The notes under the pieces were generated by a model, which saw only the letters and a list, made by a program, of their open reading frames with translations, searched no databases and had not been told where the DNA came from. This document shows, one piece after another, positions 54,633-64,000 of a stretch of DNA of 64,000 bases. The position numbers and the translations under genes were made by a program. This DNA is from Arsukibacterium tuosuense. Its GTDB lineage: Bacteria; Pseudomonadota; Gammaproteobacteria; Enterobacterales; Alteromonadaceae. Positions within the stretch are counted from its first letter, which is position 1. Every line of letters starts with the position of its first letter. Location: contig NZ_OBEB01000001.1 in NCBI RefSeq assembly GCF_900215315.1, forward strand, positions 744,001 to 808,000, written 5' to 3'.

Positions 54633-56658
54633 GCAACTGGGTTTTACTAAATGGCTTAGCCAAAAAAGCATAGCTGGCAAAACTGCTGTACTGCTGCTGT
54701 AAATCACCAACATAACCGGAGGTGAGGATAATGGCAATCTCAGGAAAATGCTGCTGCACGTAATCTGCCAGCGCTATGCCGTTTAACTGCCCCGGCATTA
54801 TGATATCGGTCAGCATTATATCAAAATCAAGATGTTCATTTAATAAGGCTAAACCGCTGTCAGCATTTGCCGCAGAAACAACACTATAGTCGGTATTACC
54901 AAGCATTTGTAATACGCTATCACGCACCATATCGTCATCTTCCACAAGCAGTAATTTTTTACCTGCCTTAAGGGGCTGCTCCAGAACGTTTTCAATACTG
55001 CCAGCATTCTCGCTGTCAGTACACAAAGGCAATAACAGGGTAAAGCAGCTACCCTGGCTTTTTAGGCTTTTTACCTTTATGTTGCCACCCGATTGCTTTA
55101 CAAAGCCATAAACCATGCTAAGCCCCAGGCCACTGCCCTTCTGTTTTGCTTTGGTGGTAAAAAATGGTTCAAAAATATGCGGTAGCACGCTATCAGCAAT
55201 GCCCTCTCCTGTATCTGCCACGTGTATTACCGCATAATTATTGTCATCTGAACGCTGCAGACTAATGCTAATAGTGCCACCGGCCGGCATCGCATCTTTG
55301 GCGTTGATACAGAGATTTATTAGCGCATTTTGCAACTGACCGGCATCAACAAAACAATAAACATCGTTGGGGCAAGGCTGATAGTCAATCCGGATACTGT
55401 CGCCCATCGTGCGGCGCAGCAAATGCTGCATATCGGATAGCAGTTCACAAACGTCAATTTTCTCCGGTTTTAGCTGCTGTTTGCTGGCAAACGCCAGTAG
55501 CTGCCGGTTTAAGGACGCCCCCCGTTCGGCGGCTTTAACAATAAGAGCGGCAATTTCGGACAATGGAGAGTCGGGTAGCAGCAAATCATTAATTAGCTGA
55601 GCATTACCCATAATAACGGTCAGCAGGTTATTAAAGTCGTGCGCTATACCACCGGTCAGCTTACCCAGGGATTCTAGTTTCTGGGCAATACTTAATTTTT
55701 CATTTAACAGTTTTGCCTGCGTAATATCAGATTCGATAACAATAATAAGCTGTATAACTTCATTGTTATCGTTAAATGTGCTTACCGGAAAAAGCCGGTC
55801 GCATACCCACTTAATTTCATCATCTGGTTGCACTATTCTGAAATCAACACTAACTGACTGCAAGCGCGACTGCGCTATCGCTTCATGCACACTCTGCCTA
55901 TCATCAGGATGTACTCTTTGCAGCCATATATCCGGGTTGGCATGAATATCACGGACTGGAAGCTGCCATAACTTCTCAAAAGTTGAAGACAAATATAGCA
56001 ATTCACCCGTTTCGGCATTTTTAAGCCAGAAAACCTCATCAATATTGTCAGCAATCAAGGATAAACGATGTTCGGAGTCATATAACTCCTTATGAAACCG
56101 CGCACGTTTGCGCTCGGTACGTAACAGCGTTATAAACAACCCTGCTACCAACAATATTGCACTAAACACCAGGCTCAAAAACCAGTAACGGCTGTTTTTA
56201 AGCTCCCGTTGCAGCTCCGCATTCAGGAGTGTATACAACTGCTCTATGTTTAACCGTAACCTAATAATTTGCTGGCTTAGTTCAGCCTCAGGCGCTGTGC
56301 TCAGGGATAATAAAAGCTCCATGCTTTGCTTAATCTGCAGAATCTCTTGCTGCAAGCTGCTGCGGCTATTGACATGCTCACTGGCAATTTCCAGTAAACT
56401 TGCCAACGCTTGCGCAAAACGTTGCTGGCCGACTTCTCTTTGCCATTGCACAAGGCTGGTATCTGCCAACAGTATATGCAGTGCGCCGGCATCAAAATCC
56501 TGGCGCGCATAATGTAACGTTTGTAGCTGCTGGTTTAACTGCCTTACGGCGTGATCGCGCAGTATAAACAGGCCTAATAACAATACTGACAGCACAAAAA
56601 TGGCCAGATAAATTAACTCAAGCCGGCGCATTAATTGCCGCTCTTTTTTAAACGGCAT
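54601..56658 (-). CDS. Membrane hybrid histidine kinase (PAS-HisKA-HATPase-REC)
   Basis: A 685-residue sensor. Two transmembrane helices (about 12-32 and 160-180) enclose a helical periplasmic region. A PAS domain (about 200-320) follows, then HisKA with the phospho-His in [13 protein letters not shown], the ATPase with NLCINAKDAMP, DTGEGI and KGSGLGLSMVYG, and a C-terminal receiver with Asp in LTDIIMPGQ. It should autophosphorylate and pass the phosphate to its own receiver, perhaps then to the FixJ-type regulator nearby. The 5' end overlaps a solute-binding protein gene by 11 bp, so the pair is co-translated. Confidence 0.9.
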   Translation of the reverse strand: MPFKKERQLMRRLELIYLAIFVLSVLLLGLFILRDHAVRQLNQQLQTLHYARQDFDAGALHILLADTSLVQWQREVGQQRFAQALASLLEIASEHVNSRSSLQQEILQIKQSMELLLSLSTAPEAELSQQIIRLRLNIEQLYTLLNAELQRELKNSRYWFLSLVFSAILLVAGLFITLLRTERKRARFHKELYDSEHRLSLIADNIDEVFWLKNAETGELLYLSSTFEKLWQLPVRDIHANPDIWLQRVHPDDRQSVHEAIAQSRLQSVSVDFRIVQPDDEIKWVCDRLFPVSTFNDNNEVIQLIIVIESDITQAKLLNEKLSIAQKLESLGKLTGGIAHDFNNLLTVIMGNAQLINDLLLPDSPLSEIAALIVKAAERGASLNRQLLAFASKQQLKPEKIDVCELLSDMQHLLRRTMGDSIRIDYQPCPNDVYCFVDAGQLQNALINLCINAKDAMPAGGTISISLQRSDDNNYAVIHVADTGEGIADSVLPHIFEPFFTTKAKQKGSGLGLSMVYGFVKQSGGNIKVKSLKSQGSCFTLLLPLCTDSENAGSIENVLEQPLKAGKKLLLVEDDDMVRDSVLQMLGNTDYSVVSAANADSGLALLNEHLDFDIMLTDIIMPGQLNGIALADYVQQHFPEIAIILTSGYVGDLQQQYSSFASYAFLAKPFSKTQLLTALAQLETH

Positions 56659-57442
56659 AACAATCGTCTGTAATAGTGTGTGAAAATTGCGGCACGATAA
56701 AGCCCTGTGCTTCCACTTCAGCTTTGAACTCTGCCTGCTGCTGCAACTGGCGTTGCGCCCGGTTCCACTGCTCTACTAAGCTGGCATTGTCAGGGTGAAA
56801 CGCAAAAGCCGAATAATGCTCAAATACCGGCATCCCAGGTGCCAGCGCTAATTTAAATTGCTCGGGATAACGCTGCATCAACCGCACTATGGCCGGCTCA
56901 GTCAACGCCAAAGCCAGTGCTTTTTTTTGCAGTATTGCCTCAGCGCCCTCCCTGACGGAGCTGACCAATACCAACGAATATCCCTGCTCTGCAAATAACT
57001 TGTGTTCTATTGAGTCAGCAAGTACTGCAATCTTATGTTGTGGATCTTTAGTAATGCCAGCCGCAGTCGCGGCATCTGCCAGCACCAGCAAAGCCGAGCG
57101 TGCCTGCAATAAAGGCTCGGTAAAACATAAGCTTGCAGCCCGCTGTGGCGTAATGGTAATGCCGGCAGCTATAACATCGATACGCTTGCCCTTCAGACTG
57201 GTAAACAATTGAAAAAAATCATGTAACAACCAGTGAACATTATCAACCTGCAGCTCTTCGGTAATATCATGCGCCGCTGTAACAAAAATACCTTTTAATT
57301 CCGCGCTTTCATCTAAATAAGAGTACGGCGCTTCCTGGCTGTAGCCCAGAGTAAGCTCATCCGGTAGCTTTGGCATCAGCAAGACGCGACTTAGCAGAAA
57401 TAAGAACAGCCCGACGACAACAATTGTTATAACTAATTTCAT
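56648..57442 (-). CDS. Solute-binding protein (SBP_bac_3) paired with a histidine kinase
   Basis: A 264-residue protein. The N-terminus is one hydrophobic helix (about 2-20) without a clear cleavage site, so it may stay membrane-anchored, facing the periplasm. The SBP_bac_3 domain shows LTLGYSQEAPYSYLDESAELKG, then IDVIAAGITITPQRA, SLCFTEPLL and a late ALALTEPAIVRLM. The gene overlaps the kinase start by 11 bp. A substrate-binding sensor next to a kinase resembles EvgS-type or VFT sensors, here as two polypeptides. The ligand is unknown; amino acids are typical. Confidence 0.85.
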   Translation of the reverse strand: MKLVITIVVVGLFLFLLSRVLLMPKLPDELTLGYSQEAPYSYLDESAELKGIFVTAAHDITEELQVDNVHWLLHDFFQLFTSLKGKRIDVIAAGITITPQRAASLCFTEPLLQARSALLVLADAATAAGITKDPQHKIAVLADSIEHKLFAEQGYSLVLVSSVREGAEAILQKKALALALTEPAIVRLMQRYPEQFKLALAPGMPVFEHYSAFAFHPDNASLVEQWNRAQRQLQQQAEFKAEVEAQGFIVPQFSHTITDDCYAV

Positions 57443-57599
57443 TCCCTGAACTTTTCCTTAATTATTAACAGGCTCAATCCAACGCACTTGTTAACTTATG
57501 TTTTAAGCTATTCGCCGAACAATGTTACTAAGTAATTTTACTAATAGCTTTTAATATTAAACATCGTAAACTTGAGTTATGTCAACGCAGGTGCTTGCA

Positions 57600-59879
57600 A
57601 TGAATATCAATTTACTCTCTAACCATAGTGCTTTGTTTAGCAGTTTTTTTTACGATAATCCAGAGCCAATGTGGTTGTATGAACGCACAACGCTGAAATA
57701 CCTGGCGGTAAATAACGCTGCAATACAAAAGTATGGTTACAGCGAGCAGGAATTTCTGGCAATGACCATCGCCGATATTCGCCCGGCAGAGGACCTGCCG
57801 GCACTTCAGGCAACCATTGCCGGGGGAAGCTCGGGCTGCAAAAAAGCCGGGGTTTGGCGTCATCTAACCAAAAGCGGTAAAGTACTTTTTGTCGAAATCA
57901 CTTCGCATTTAACCGCAATTGACGGCACTGACGCTGTCATGGTGTGTGCAAGGGACGTTACCAGGCAGTTAAAGCTGGAATCTGAAAACTATGGCTTGTT
58001 ACAAGCAGAAAAAAACCAGCGCGAGCAACTGGAACGATCATCACGCTTATTAGCTATCGCCAGCCGCTCCGGCCGCTTAGGTGGCTGGCGGGTTGACTTA
58101 GAAACTAACCAGGCGCAATGGTCTGAGCAAACCGCAGCAATCCATGGTTTCTCGCAACCGCAGACCATGCCAGCCGAGCAAGCCATTAATTTTTATGCTC
58201 CTGCCTACCGGCAACTGGTGAAAGAAAGGTTTAACCGCTGCGCCCAATATGGCACTGGCTATGACGAGATTTGCCAGCTTATTGATCTGCATGGTAACGC
58301 CCTGTGGGTGCGGGCTATCGGCGAGGCTGAGTATGATGATAAGGGCCAGATTGTCGCCGTGCAGGGGGCCTTTCAGGATGTTGACGAGCTGATCCGCACC
58401 AAAGACCAACTGGCGGAAGTACAGCAAGACTTATACGACACCCTGGAGCAAATCTCAGATGCATTTTTTCTGCTCGATGATAACTGGCGCTTTATCTTTA
58501 TCAATCGAACTGCCGAACAATTATTACGCAAGCCCAAACGCAACCTGCTGGATAAAAATGTCTGGCATTGTTACCCTGAAGCGGTTGGTTCAGTGTTTCA
58601 ACAGCAATATGAACTCGCTGCTACAAACAAAGTTACAGTACAATTTGATGAATATTTTGCGCCATTAGATTGCCATTTTGATGTGACTGCCTACCCCACC
58701 CACAATGGCCTGGCGGTCTATTTCCGGGACATTAGCCGGCAAAAGCAACTGGCGGCGCAACTTGAGCGCTCTACAAATTTACAACAACAAGCGCAACAGT
58801 TGGATGCCCTGGCTAAACTTACCGGTGGTATAGCACATGATTTTAATAATTTGTTTACCGTAATTATCAGTAATACTGAGCTGCTGACAGAGACATTGCA
58901 GCAACAACCAGCGGCATTAAAATCAGCACAGCTATGTTTGCAAGCGGCGCAAAAAGCAACCAATCTGACTAGGCATTTACTGGCGTTTGGCCGGCGTCAA
59001 CTGTTAAAGCCGGAAAAACTATCACTGGCAGTACTAGTAGAGAGCGCCATACCACTGCTGCGCCATGCGCTGAACGATTCAATAGAACTTAGCTGGCAAC
59101 AGTTAGATGAACAGTCGATGATCGAACTTGACAAAGAGCATTTTTCTCTCGCCCTGTTAAGTTTGGTGATAAATGCCAGAGAGGCGATGCCGCACGGTGG
59201 TAAAATTGTTCTGACTACAGAGCCCGCTTTGCCAGAGGTGTTTACCCAGTATAAGTTAACTCAGCCTTATTATGTGCAACTGCGGGTAACGGATAACGGC
59301 CCGGGTATGGCTGATAATGTGCGGCAAAAAGCCTTTGAACCATTTTTTACCACTAAAATGGTGGGTGAAGGCTTTGGTTTAGGGTTAAGTTTTGTCTACG
59401 GCTTTATGCAGCAATCTGGCGGTACCGCGTATATTGATGACAACGCGTCCAAAGGTTGTAGTATCTGCCTGCTGATACCTGTGCACACTGCAGCTGCACA
59501 AACGGCCAATAAAGGTTCATTGCTGCAGAAAGACCGCTTGCTGCTGGTGGAAGATGATGAACTACTGCTGCAACATTTAACGGTCGTACTGCAGCGGGCA
59601 GGATATGATGTTATGGCTGTGCCAACAGCCGATGAGGCGAAGCTGCAAATAGAACACCATCACTTCAATTATATATTTTCTGATATTGTCACCCCGGGTG
59701 CGATATCAGGCAGCACCCTGGCACACCTTGCCAGCACACTTCAGCCCGATATTAAAATTCTGCTGACGTCGGGATATTCTGGCGTTGGGCCGCATGAACA
59801 AGGCGCTGCGAGCCCTTTCAGTTTTATTGCCAAACCCTATAATACAGCAGAGCTTTTAGCCAGAATCGCCAATTTGTAG
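57600..59879 (+). CDS. Soluble hybrid histidine kinase (three PAS, HisKA, HATPase, REC)
   Basis: A 759-residue cytoplasmic kinase without transmembrane helices. Three PAS domains: about 10-120 ([16 protein letters not shown]), 140-265 ([14 protein letters not shown], a PAS_3-like form) and 275-385 ([16 protein letters not shown]). HisKA has the phospho-His in [13 protein letters not shown]; the ATPase shows [16 protein letters not shown] and [11 protein letters not shown]. The C-terminal receiver has its Asp in [10 protein letters not shown]. The ATG at 57600, with AGGTG six bases upstream, is preferred over the ATG at 57579, whose ribosome binding site is weak. The signal may be redox or light, as for other PAS kinases. 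Confidence 0.88.
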   Translation: MNINLLSNHSALFSSFFYDNPEPMWLYERTTLKYLAVNNAAIQKYGYSEQEFLAMTIADIRPAEDLPALQATIAGGSSGCKKAGVWRHLTKSGKVLFVEITSHLTAIDGTDAVMVCARDVTRQLKLESENYGLLQAEKNQREQLERSSRLLAIASRSGRLGGWRVDLETNQAQWSEQTAAIHGFSQPQTMPAEQAINFYAPAYRQLVKERFNRCAQYGTGYDEICQLIDLHGNALWVRAIGEAEYDDKGQIVAVQGAFQDVDELIRTKDQLAEVQQDLYDTLEQISDAFFLLDDNWRFIFINRTAEQLLRKPKRNLLDKNVWHCYPEAVGSVFQQQYELAATNKVTVQFDEYFAPLDCHFDVTAYPTHNGLAVYFRDISRQKQLAAQLERSTNLQQQAQQLDALAKLTGGIAHDFNNLFTVIISNTELLTETLQQQPAALKSAQLCLQAAQKATNLTRHLLAFGRRQLLKPEKLSLAVLVESAIPLLRHALNDSIELSWQQLDEQSMIELDKEHFSLALLSLVINAREAMPHGGKIVLTTEPALPEVFTQYKLTQPYYVQLRVTDNGPGMADNVRQKAFEPFFTTKMVGEGFGLGLSFVYGFMQQSGGTAYIDDNASKGCSICLLIPVHTAAAQTANKGSLLQKDRLLLVEDDELLLQHLTVVLQRAGYDVMAVPTADEAKLQIEHHHFNYIFSDIVTPGAISGSTLAHLASTLQPDIKILLTSGYSGVGPHEQGAASPFSFIAKPYNTAELLARIANL

Positions 59880-60074
59880 TTTAGGCTTTGGTGCCTGCGG
59901 CAGAATATGCCCAAGGTGCTTGTGCATAAAAATGCCCTTACCAAATAAGACCACTATTTTACAGTTAACGCGCTGGAGCAATACCGCTGTGATATTACCG
60001 ATTCCGCTGCAGTGGTTATCTTGTGGTCCTGCAAAAATTAACGGTTGTTTAGCGTCACTTTGCTGCAGCGTCAA
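59856..60074 (-). CDS. Possible small ORF between convergent genes
   Basis: A 72-codon open frame that fills the 191-bp gap between the PAS kinase and the HBM receptor. It starts with TTG overlapping the receptor stop (TTGA) and has no Shine-Dalgarno sequence. The product has a hydrophobic middle ([12 protein letters not shown]) but matches nothing I recognise. Coupling to the receptor stop is possible; it is just as likely to be a chance frame. Confidence 0.2.
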   Translation of the reverse strand: MTLQQSDAKQPLIFAGPQDNHCSGIGNITAVLLQRVNCKIVVLFGKGIFMHKHLGHILPQAPKPKLQIGDSG

Positions 60075-62032
60075 TTAATTCTGAACTGCCCTGTCATTAC
60101 CTGCAGTTCTTCCGCCATACCAGCCAGCTCACGGGTTGTAGCGGACGTTTGCTTAATAGCATCGGCATTTTGTGTTGCTAAATCACGGATCATCTGAGTG
60201 TTGCGGTTCATATCCTCAGTGGTCGCGCGCTGCTGCTCGGCTGCGCTGGCAATTTGGGTACTGACATCCAACATATCGTTAATTGAATCGCTAATACTGC
60301 TTAATGCCTGCCCCGACTGTTGGCTTAATGTGGTAGCCTGACCGGTACCGTTTGCACAATTTTGCATAACCTCGACGGACTGTTTGGCGCTTTGTTCCAG
60401 TTGCTCAATCATATCCCTTATCTCAGCAGCTGAGCTTTGGGTTTTACCGGCAAGCACTCTTACTTCACTGGCAACCACTGCAAAACCCCGGCCGTTCTCC
60501 CCTGCTCTGGCAGCTTCGATAGCGGCATTTAATGCCAGCAAATTGGTTTGATCTGCCAGGCTATTAATCACATCCAGCACGGACGACACACCCTGTGCCT
60601 GAGTCGCCAGTTGTTTAACAATTTCAGCAGCCTGAGTTATTTGCAATGCTACATTATGTACCTGTTGCACCGAGTTTGACACAATCTCTGTCCCAGCATC
60701 AGCTTGTTGCTTTGCCTCCTCTGCCATGACATTACTGCTGGCAATATTTCGTGCTACCTCCATCGTTGTTGCAGCCATTTGCTCCATGGCTGCGGCCAGT
60801 GAGTCTGTCTGCAAGCGCTGCTGTTGTATCGCCTCACTTGACTGGTCTGATGTTACCGAGAGCTCTTCACTAGCACTGGATAACTGCATTACTTTACCGG
60901 CTACTGTTTCAATGGCGCTACGCATTTTTTCGGCAAACTCGTTAAAAGCACCAGCAAGCAATGCCAGCTCATTTTTACCTTTGACTGGTAATCGCCGGGT
61001 AAGGTCGCCCTCGCCCTGTGCAACATCAAGCATGGCTTTATAGACATGTTTTAATGGCTTGGTAATAACCCGGATTAATAACCAGGCAACTAAGGCCGAA
61101 ATGACTAGTGCTGCTGTGCCGCCTAGAAGCAGCAACTGATATGAAAATCCAGTATCGCGGTCAAGCTCATTGCGTTGATCAGCCCGCAGTGCTTCAGCGG
61201 TATCAACCAGTGTTCTCGCTGAATCAGTAAGCTGTCGGTCCAGTTGCTGGCGCTCGCTATAATATTGATAAAATGCGTTGAAGGCATTGGCGTAACGTTG
61301 CCAGCCTTCTATAACTTGCTGTACCACCTGCTTGCTGTCCTGGCGCTCGGTGTTTTGTAAAATGCTATCAGCAAGTTGGCTTGCATCTGACAAACCCGCC
61401 CTTACTTGCTTTGCTGCCACTTCGTTGTTACCCAGCAGCATATTTTTTTCATCACGCCGGGTATCTAACAAATATTTAATCAGACGGTTAGCATTGTCGG
61501 CCTCGTTAAGCTCATCCGTTACAGCGCTAATATCTGCACCTGATGCCAGCAATTGCTGTACCTGCTTTTTTTGCAGCGCCCTGAACTTATTCAGATCTTG
61601 TTCCAGCTGCTGCGCCAGTTGCTCCATTTCAGTCCGTTTTAGCTTGGCATTAGTATCAGCCAGAGTTAGTGCAGTAAAGGCTCTGCGATACAGTGCAATA
61701 TTATTATTAAGCTCAGTTAACTGGTCAAGATTTTCAGAATCTGTAAACTGGCCACTGGTCTCATCAAGCTGGGACTGAATTAGTGCCAACGTATGTACAA
61801 CTTCTTGCTGCTGCTCTGTTTTTCCGGCAAGCACAAAGTTTTTTTCTGCCAGCCGAAGCGCTAGCACCTGTTTAATAATACGGTTGGCATCATCAGCTTT
61901 ATCCACCCGGTCAACCACCGACTGCAGTGCCACACCACCCACTATTGCGATAACAAGGGTAATAACCAGCGTGAAGGAAAAACCCAGTACCAGCAACGAG
62001 CGGATTTTCAGGCTTTGCAACAACATTGTCAT
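60071..62032 (-). CDS. Methyl-accepting chemotaxis protein with HBM sensor
   Basis: A 653-residue receptor. Transmembrane helices lie at about 12-33 and 300-322. Between them is a 265-residue all-helical periplasmic domain with two related segments, [17 protein letters not shown] and [17 protein letters not shown]. This duplication is the mark of the helical bimodular (HBM) domain, as in McpS of Pseudomonas, which binds TCA-cycle intermediates and acetate. A HAMP domain with [16 protein letters not shown] and a signalling rod with tip [20 protein letters not shown] follow. GGAGAATTGT precedes the ATG. Its ligand is not established here. Confidence 0.92.
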   Translation of the reverse strand: MTMLLQSLKIRSLLVLGFSFTLVITLVIAIVGGVALQSVVDRVDKADDANRIIKQVLALRLAEKNFVLAGKTEQQQEVVHTLALIQSQLDETSGQFTDSENLDQLTELNNNIALYRRAFTALTLADTNAKLKRTEMEQLAQQLEQDLNKFRALQKKQVQQLLASGADISAVTDELNEADNANRLIKYLLDTRRDEKNMLLGNNEVAAKQVRAGLSDASQLADSILQNTERQDSKQVVQQVIEGWQRYANAFNAFYQYYSERQQLDRQLTDSARTLVDTAEALRADQRNELDRDTGFSYQLLLLGGTAALVISALVAWLLIRVITKPLKHVYKAMLDVAQGEGDLTRRLPVKGKNELALLAGAFNEFAEKMRSAIETVAGKVMQLSSASEELSVTSDQSSEAIQQQRLQTDSLAAAMEQMAATTMEVARNIASSNVMAEEAKQQADAGTEIVSNSVQQVHNVALQITQAAEIVKQLATQAQGVSSVLDVINSLADQTNLLALNAAIEAARAGENGRGFAVVASEVRVLAGKTQSSAAEIRDMIEQLEQSAKQSVEVMQNCANGTGQATTLSQQSGQALSSISDSINDMLDVSTQIASAAEQQRATTEDMNRNTQMIRDLATQNADAIKQTSATTRELAGMAEELQVMTGQFRIN

Positions 62033-62202
62033 ACAATTCTCCGGCGGTTTAGCGCGTTATATAATAAGCGCGGCTATTACGCATATTCTATGAATTGAGA
62101 TTTGCGATACCACCGTAAATTTACCTATTTATACTGCTACCGTTGCCAGAAGTCAGCGCTTTGTAACAGAACAATAAATGTTGATTGCGAATAAGCTTTC
62201 TA

Positions 62203-63012
62203 CTAAATGTAAGCTGTGCCTTTGAGATAGAGCACAGCAAACCCTGACACTAACACCCGGTCATTGCTAATGCTGCAAAATAAAATGCCGCCGCGAGCTG
62301 ATGCCTGGTAAGCCACCAACTCATCTTTAGCCAACTGCTTCGCCCAATAAGGCGCCAGCCCGGCATGAATAGATCCGGTTACCGGATCTTCATCTCCACC
62401 GTTCGCCGGCCAGAAGTAGCGGGAAATAAAGTCATACTCATAGGTGTTGGTGGTGGAACTGGCTTTAGCGCTAACTACCACATCAAAAGGCGCCAATTGC
62501 TTTAACTGCTCTGAGCGATAGCTCAGGTTTTTGACATCCTGCTCCGATGCCATTATCGCAAAATAGGCCTGGCGGTTTTTTAGTACCTTAATCGGTGCTA
62601 CTGATAAACCTGCTAACAGCGCACCCGGCACCTGCTCAATCACTTGCGGGCACTGGTTGGGGAAACTCATTTCAATTCTGCCGTCGCTATGCTGATTTAC
62701 AAATAAGGATCCCACTTCTCTGGTAACAAACTCAACTTCCCCCTGCCCGCCCAGCTGATTAAATATCACATAGGATGCCGCTAACGTGGCGTGGCCACAA
62801 AAGTCGATTTCGGTTAACGGTGAAAACCAGCGAATTTCATATTTATTGGTCGATAATGCCCGGATAAAGGCTGTTTCGGAAAGATTATTCTCAGCAGCAA
62901 TATTTTGCATTATCCCAGGCGCCAGCCATTGTTGCAGTGGCACCACTGCGGCAGAGTTGCCTTTAAACTGCTCTCTGGTAAAAGCATCAACAATAAAAAT
63001 ATCTAATTCCAC
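62203..63012 (-). CDS. PhzF family isomerase-like protein
   Basis: A 269-residue cytoplasmic protein. It starts DIFIVDAFTREQFKGNSAAVV, with the catalytic Glu in NNLSETAFI (about 46), then FSPLTEIDFCGHATLAAS and the second-half motif EDPVTGSIHAGL. This two-lobed fold is that of PhzF/diaminopimelate epimerase; most PhzF-like proteins outside phenazine operons have unknown substrates. No phenazine genes are near. The GTG start is preceded six bases away by AAGGAG. The 170 bp downstream of the next receptor and 230 bp upstream show nothing further. Confidence 0.9.
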   Translation of the reverse strand: MELDIFIVDAFTREQFKGNSAAVVPLQQWLAPGIMQNIAAENNLSETAFIRALSTNKYEIRWFSPLTEIDFCGHATLAASYVIFNQLGGQGEVEFVTREVGSLFVNQHSDGRIEMSFPNQCPQVIEQVPGALLAGLSVAPIKVLKNRQAYFAIMASEQDVKNLSYRSEQLKQLAPFDVVVSAKASSTTNTYEYDFISRYFWPANGGDEDPVTGSIHAGLAPYWAKQLAKDELVAYQASARGGILFCSISNDRVLVSGFAVLYLKGTAYI

Positions 63013-63242
63013 GTCAGGCTCCTTAGGTTTACCGTGTCAGTAACAGGTATTGCAGGTTATTGTAGTGGCAGTTTCAGGCACTGTCATCGGCTGAACTAAA
63101 TAGAGGATAGAAGCTCTTTTGAAGGAGCCGGGGAGTGAGGAAGAGTGTTGTATCCGCCATGCAGAGATAACAATTGCAACACCCGCCATTGCTCGTTAAT
63201 GCACATACTATATTGATTAATATGTAGTATTAAATCAAATAT

Positions 63243-63806
63243 TTAATTTATCCCTAACAAGGCAGAAATGTCGTTTAAACGCTTACTTAATTTGCTTTTT
63301 AAATAAAAAAATCTGGCTAATGTGGCACTAACTACAAGCCCATTTATGCAAGCTATTACAATCCAATGAGTCTCATTGCTGGCAAAAAAGTAATCGAACA
63401 TCGGCAGCATTAATAATGCCAGCCATAACAGGCAAACGACAATTGCGTTCATTCGCCAGTAGCGTAATTGGGCAAACAAATGCTGCCGCTTTATTGCCAG
63501 TAATTGGTTTACATCAACACTTTGTTGCTGCCATTGTTTTTGTCTTAGTTTAAAGCTCCACATACTAAAACTTATTGGCACAACACTAAGAAGTGCAAAT
63601 AGCACTGTAGCAATCAGGCTTTGGGCAAACATCACGGCTGCATAAATGCAGTACAAACTAACCGCTGCCCCCAAAACAAGTTCTGAGTATGCTTTTAACC
63701 TTTCCTTTTTCTGCGCTATTGCTACCTGCTTAATTAATAGCTGGGTATCAATGTCGGGGGTACATTGCTGATACTGCTGCTGCCAATTTTTGAATTTGTC
63801 ATCCAT
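63243..63806 (-). CDS. Four-helix membrane protein next to an ECF sigma gene
   Basis: A 187-residue protein with a polar N-terminal 45 residues (containing CTPDIDTQLLIKQV) and four transmembrane segments at about 46-65, 70-86, 122-143 and 146-166. I do not recognise a family. The gene follows an ECF sigma factor gene by 24 bp on the same strand, the usual place of an anti-sigma factor, and the polar N-terminus could bind sigma in the cytoplasm. That role is inferred from position only; no ZAS zinc motif is visible. AGAGAAA precedes the ATG. Confidence 0.7.
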   Translation of the reverse strand: MDDKFKNWQQQYQQCTPDIDTQLLIKQVAIAQKKERLKAYSELVLGAAVSLYCIYAAVMFAQSLIATVLFALLSVVPISFSMWSFKLRQKQWQQQSVDVNQLLAIKRQHLFAQLRYWRMNAIVVCLLWLALLMLPMFDYFFASNETHWIVIACINGLVVSATLARFFYLKSKLSKRLNDISALLGIN

Positions 63807-63807
63807 T

Positions 63808-63835
63808 GTATTTCTCTAAATAGTATTTCTCTAAA
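63808..63835 (-). repeat. Direct duplication at the sigma/membrane-protein junction
   Basis: GTATTTCTCTAAA occurs at 63808-63820 and 63823-63835, a 15-bp period. On the minus strand each copy contains an AGAGAAA ribosome binding site. The upstream copy begins with the TAG stop of the sigma gene. Confidence 0.85.
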
Positions 63836-64000
63836 AAAGTTTTTCCAGTTGCTGACGAGCGCGACTGGCACGCTTAGCAACGGCCGATTCATTTAAACCT
63901 AAGACTTCGCCTATTTCCGCCTGGGTAAAGCCTTCTAATTGCATCGTTATTACCTGCCGATAACCTAACGGCAAACGGTATAAGGCAGAAATAAAATCTA
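63831..64000 (-). CDS. ECF RNA polymerase sigma factor, C-terminal part (partial)
   Basis: The minus-strand frame entering from the window end and closing at TAG (63831-63833) encodes a sigma-70 region 4: ALYRLPLGYRQVITMQLEG, then FTQAEIGEVLGLNESAVAK, then RASRARQQLEKLF. This is the promoter minus-35 recognition helix-turn-helix of ECF sigma factors. The rest lies outside the window. It is followed by the four-helix membrane protein gene. Confidence 0.9.
   Translation of the reverse strand, partial: DFISALYRLPLGYRQVITMQLEGFTQAEIGEVLGLNESAVAKRASRARQQLEKLF

Noticed and set aside
62203-63012. Phenazine biosynthesis gene
   Set aside because: Only the PhzF-like fold is present; no other phz gene is near, and most such homologues have other roles.

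Overview
The window is a stretch of about 50% GC bacterial chromosome, densely coded on both strands. Its families point to a Gram-negative gammaproteobacterium of the Alteromonadales type; Rheinheimera, Arsukibacterium or Alishewanella would fit. The pointers are CreA, AcpH, a DUF6172 protein, an RhlE-type helicase, a TonB-dependent receptor, a PEP-CTERM protein, a PL10 pectate lyase and a CheD-containing chemosensory operon. The genus is inferred from gene content only. I see no tRNA, rRNA, CRISPR array, transposase or prophage gene.

Layout. 0-12.5 kb: hydrolases and envelope proteins (EEP-family hydrolase, lipoprotein M16 protease, an acetylesterase-like hydrolase divergent from a PL10 pectate lyase, a membrane-anchored TolB-like/TPR protein, a PEP-CTERM protein, a lipase-like hydrolase, an M14 peptidase), then a 21-bp tandem repeat. 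12.7-29.9 kb: housekeeping and stress genes (glutathionyl-hydroquinone reductase, DUF924, AcpH, membrane-anchored glutaredoxin, FIST protein, YfeW-like serine hydrolase, MsbA-related ABC exporter, Cache chemoreceptor, methyltransferase, a porin with a small PstS-like protein, an SMP-30-like protein, histidine phosphatase with GNAT acetyltransferase, a short RNase J-like protein, a K+ channel). 30-32.6 kb: a catalase-peroxidase with a signal peptide. 32.6-38.4 kb: a five-gene iron operon behind a perfect Fur palindrome. It encodes a TonB-dependent receptor, a PepSY membrane protein, a DUF2271 protein with an ApbE-type flavinylation motif, a DUF4198 protein and a membrane-anchored flavodoxin/FNR reductase. 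This reads as an electron-transfer chain for reducing imported ferric complexes. 38.6-42.9 kb: rhlE, DUF6172, a methyltransferase, creA and a solute-binding-like protein.

42.9-62.0 kb is a signalling island. A complete chemosensory operon runs on the minus strand: receptor-like protein, cheY, STAS, cheA, mcp, cheW, cheR, cheB, cheD. It has no cheZ, but the receptor-like protein encoded just before cheY carries a CheZ-like D-x3-Q motif and an acidic/aromatic C-terminal tail. CheA contains two MshEN/GspE-N-like repeats. Around the operon lie a FixJ/LuxR-type regulator, a REC-EAL-GAF-degenerate GGDEF protein, two hybrid histidine kinases (one overlapping a periplasmic solute-binding protein gene) and an HBM-type chemoreceptor. 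The window closes with a PhzF-family protein, a four-helix membrane protein and the 3' end of an ECF sigma factor gene.

The points most worth following are the flavinylated, Fur-controlled iron-reduction operon and the che operon whose phosphatase role may sit in a receptor-like protein. Start codons were re-chosen where a Shine-Dalgarno sequence clearly decided them. Functional calls are from reading motifs, without database searches.
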